Positions 5,377-6,512 of a stretch of 6,512 nt of DNA are shown one piece after another. The first letter of the stretch is position 1. Each line of letters begins with the position of its first letter. The stretch spans positions 1 to 6,512 of the forward strand of contig SKZL01000209.1 of assembly GCA_007127395.1 (NCBI GenBank). Reading direction: 5' to 3'. Below the pieces are notes generated by a model, which had not been told where the DNA came from, made no database searches, and saw nothing but the letters and a program-made list of their open reading frames with translations. The translations under genes were made by a program, and so were the position numbers. The DNA comes from Balneolaceae bacterium (GTDB lineage: Bacteria > Bacteroidota > Rhodothermia > Balneolales > Balneolaceae).

Positions 5377-6512
5377 CGCGCAGACAATCTGAAAGTTGTT
5401 CAAATACCGGGTACAGATCATCTCTGGTGAACGATTCCGGCAATGCATTCAGTATCCTCCTGGACAGAGGGCCGTGCCGGAAAATAATTTCCAGCAGTTG
5501 CAGAGACTCTTCAGAGATCTTTCCGGTTGCTGCCAAATTAGAAGTGATGGTTTCACAAAGCCGCCCTGCGGTCATTTCAGACTCTTCCACACCAAAGATC
5601 TTGAGATATTCAGGCTGATCAATGATCGCTTGATCACCCTCTTTCACCACTTTCATCAGGATGTGATACAGATCCAGATCACTCCACGATTTTTGCACTT
5701 CCGTTGAACACCATAACTCGTCTGCCAAAACTTGTGTTAGTGCAACTGTCCATTCAAGAATAGCTATATCCGCCGCCGGATGCTCCTGGATGTCAATGAC
5801 CCGAATTTCAATGGTATTGCGATCCCAACGGGACATGGCTCCCCTCGAATTCAACCACTCATCTTTCAATATATCATCCGGATCAAACGGAGCAATATCT
5901 TTATACATCACATCAAAAATACGCTTCTGATACTCTTTTTTAGAAAAAACCTGTTCAGGTATAATCCATCCGGTGATCGATGGTATCCGGATGGAATTGG
6001 TTCTATATTTTTCCATCCTGAAATCGAGAAAATCCTGTTTTTGTGCATCAGCAATCGGTGAACTTGCAGCCAATGCAGGAAGTAGGGGAAGTATAATCCT
6101 GACTGCCGCATGCAATTTCGCGAACTCTTCATCGCCGGTGAATGGCAAATTCAGATGTGTACTTTGCAGGTTCGCCCAACCGTGTCCACTGCAGTCAAAT
6201 ATCCGATCATACGCTTCATAAATTGGGTTGTATTCATGTGGCCATAATTTGCACTCCTCATAAGGATTCATCCAGGGATGCATAGCACCGGGCATCAAAC
6301 GTGCCCCATAAGCCGCCAATAGATGATTGATCGCTTCTACTTCCTGATGAAATATAGCTCCCAGGCCTTTTAAAGAGAGGGAAGGGCCGTCTGTTTTAAT
6401 TTCGATAAGGTGCATCACCAGTTCATTACTCCATGCCATACCATGGCGAGAAATTTCATTGGCAATCTCACCACCGGCTCTCTGCAGCAACCGGTCAGAT
6501 ATTGGCAGGACA
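5354..6512 (-). CDS. Glutamate-cysteine ligase family 2 (carboxylate-amine ligase), 5' end off the window
   Basis: The frame stays open to the right edge, giving 385 residues counted from the first full codon (6511-6509). The expected N-terminal segment of the family (a short strand with conserved acidic residues) is missing, so the gene begins outside the window; a TTG at 6490 should not be taken as the start. Visible features are LMPGAMHPWM (72-81), a HGWANLQSTHLNLPF segment (110-124) where the family has its substrate-binding His region, LPALAASSPIAD (144-155), and SRWDRNTIEIRVIDIQ (227-242), matching the family's strand ending in (E/D)xRxxDxQ. Family enzymes (GCS2; YbdK, EgtA) use ATP to join the gamma-carboxyl of glutamate to an amine such as cysteine in the cytoplasm. 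Whether this one makes gamma-glutamylcysteine or another amide cannot be told. Its stop overlaps the amidohydrolase start, so the two are almost certainly one transcript. Confidence 0.85.
   Translation of the reverse strand, partial: VLPISDRLLQRAGGEIANEISRHGMAWSNELVMHLIEIKTDGPSLSLKGLGAIFHQEVEAINHLLAAYGARLMPGAMHPWMNPYEECKLWPHEYNPIYEAYDRIFDCSGHGWANLQSTHLNLPFTGDEEFAKLHAAVRIILPLLPALAASSPIADAQKQDFLDFRMEKYRTNSIRIPSITGWIIPEQVFSKKEYQKRIFDVMYKDIAPFDPDDILKDEWLNSRGAMSRWDRNTIEIRVIDIQEHPAADIAILEWTVALTQVLADELWCSTEVQKSWSDLDLYHILMKVVKEGDQAIIDQPEYLKIFGVEESEMTAGRLCETITSNLAATGKISEESLQLLEIIFRHGPLSRRILNALPESFTRDDLYPVFEQLSDCLRDGKPFIP

Noticed and set aside
5377..5448. Extension of the amidohydrolase gene to an ATG at 5448
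   Set aside because: The extra 24 residues are Cys/Arg-rich, unlike the family, and lie wholly inside the ligase gene; ATG 5376 sits just ahead of the first conserved motif.
5396..6221. Several plus-strand open frames opposite the ligase gene
   Set aside because: They are antisense shadows of a conserved coding region, with no recognisable motifs or start signals.
6488..6490. TTG as start codon of the ligase gene
   Set aside because: The frame remains open through the right edge with plausible protein sequence (VLPISDR), and the family's N-terminal strand would otherwise be missing; the real start lies outside the window.

Overview
The window reads as bacterial chromosome with compact genes and short intergenic gaps. 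It most resembles the Bacteroidota/Rhodothermota side of the tree, perhaps a Balneola-like marine or saline organism. This placement is an inference from moderate AT richness, mostly absent Shine-Dalgarno sequences, and short intergenic hairpin repeats starting GTCATCCTGA. It does not rest on any marker gene.

Layout from left to right. (1) Positions 1-930, minus strand: a nearly complete VOC-fold, ring-cleaving dioxygenase-type (MhqO-like) gene that runs off the left edge. (2) 931-1067: its control region, with a -35/-10-like pair, a 14-bp palindrome on the predicted -10/start region, and a 29-bp near-perfect palindrome. (3) 1068-1400, minus: a small three-helix membrane protein of unknown function. 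(4) 1401-1626: a divergent intergenic gap. (5) 1627-3309, plus: a 560-residue protein with a C-terminal alpha/beta-hydrolase of the kind classed as DUF7379 and an N-terminal part of about 240 residues that I do not recognise. (6) 3310-3536: a gap filled largely by a hairpin-bounded repeat (copy A). (7) 3537-4436, plus: an eight-helix membrane protein of unknown function. (8) 4437-4677: a convergent gap holding a second copy (B) of the repeat, whose right end has expanded into a 31-bp tandem array. (9) 4678-5376 and 5354-6512, minus: an N-formylglutamate amidohydrolase-family gene overlapping by 23 bp the end of an upstream glutamate-cysteine ligase family-2 gene, which is cut by the right edge.

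The only clear functional unit is the overlapping ligase/amidohydrolase pair. It suggests a small gamma-glutamyl or amide-bond pathway, with more members likely beyond the right edge. The quinone-type dioxygenase is probably a separately regulated detoxification gene. The most distinctive non-coding signal is the pair of composite repeats. They share inverted terminal hairpins and an ungapped 55-bp spacer, and the tail of each copy shows tandem duplication of the right-hand hairpin. No rRNA, tRNA, CRISPR array, transposase or attachment site was seen. No gene-free stretch exceeds 300 bases.
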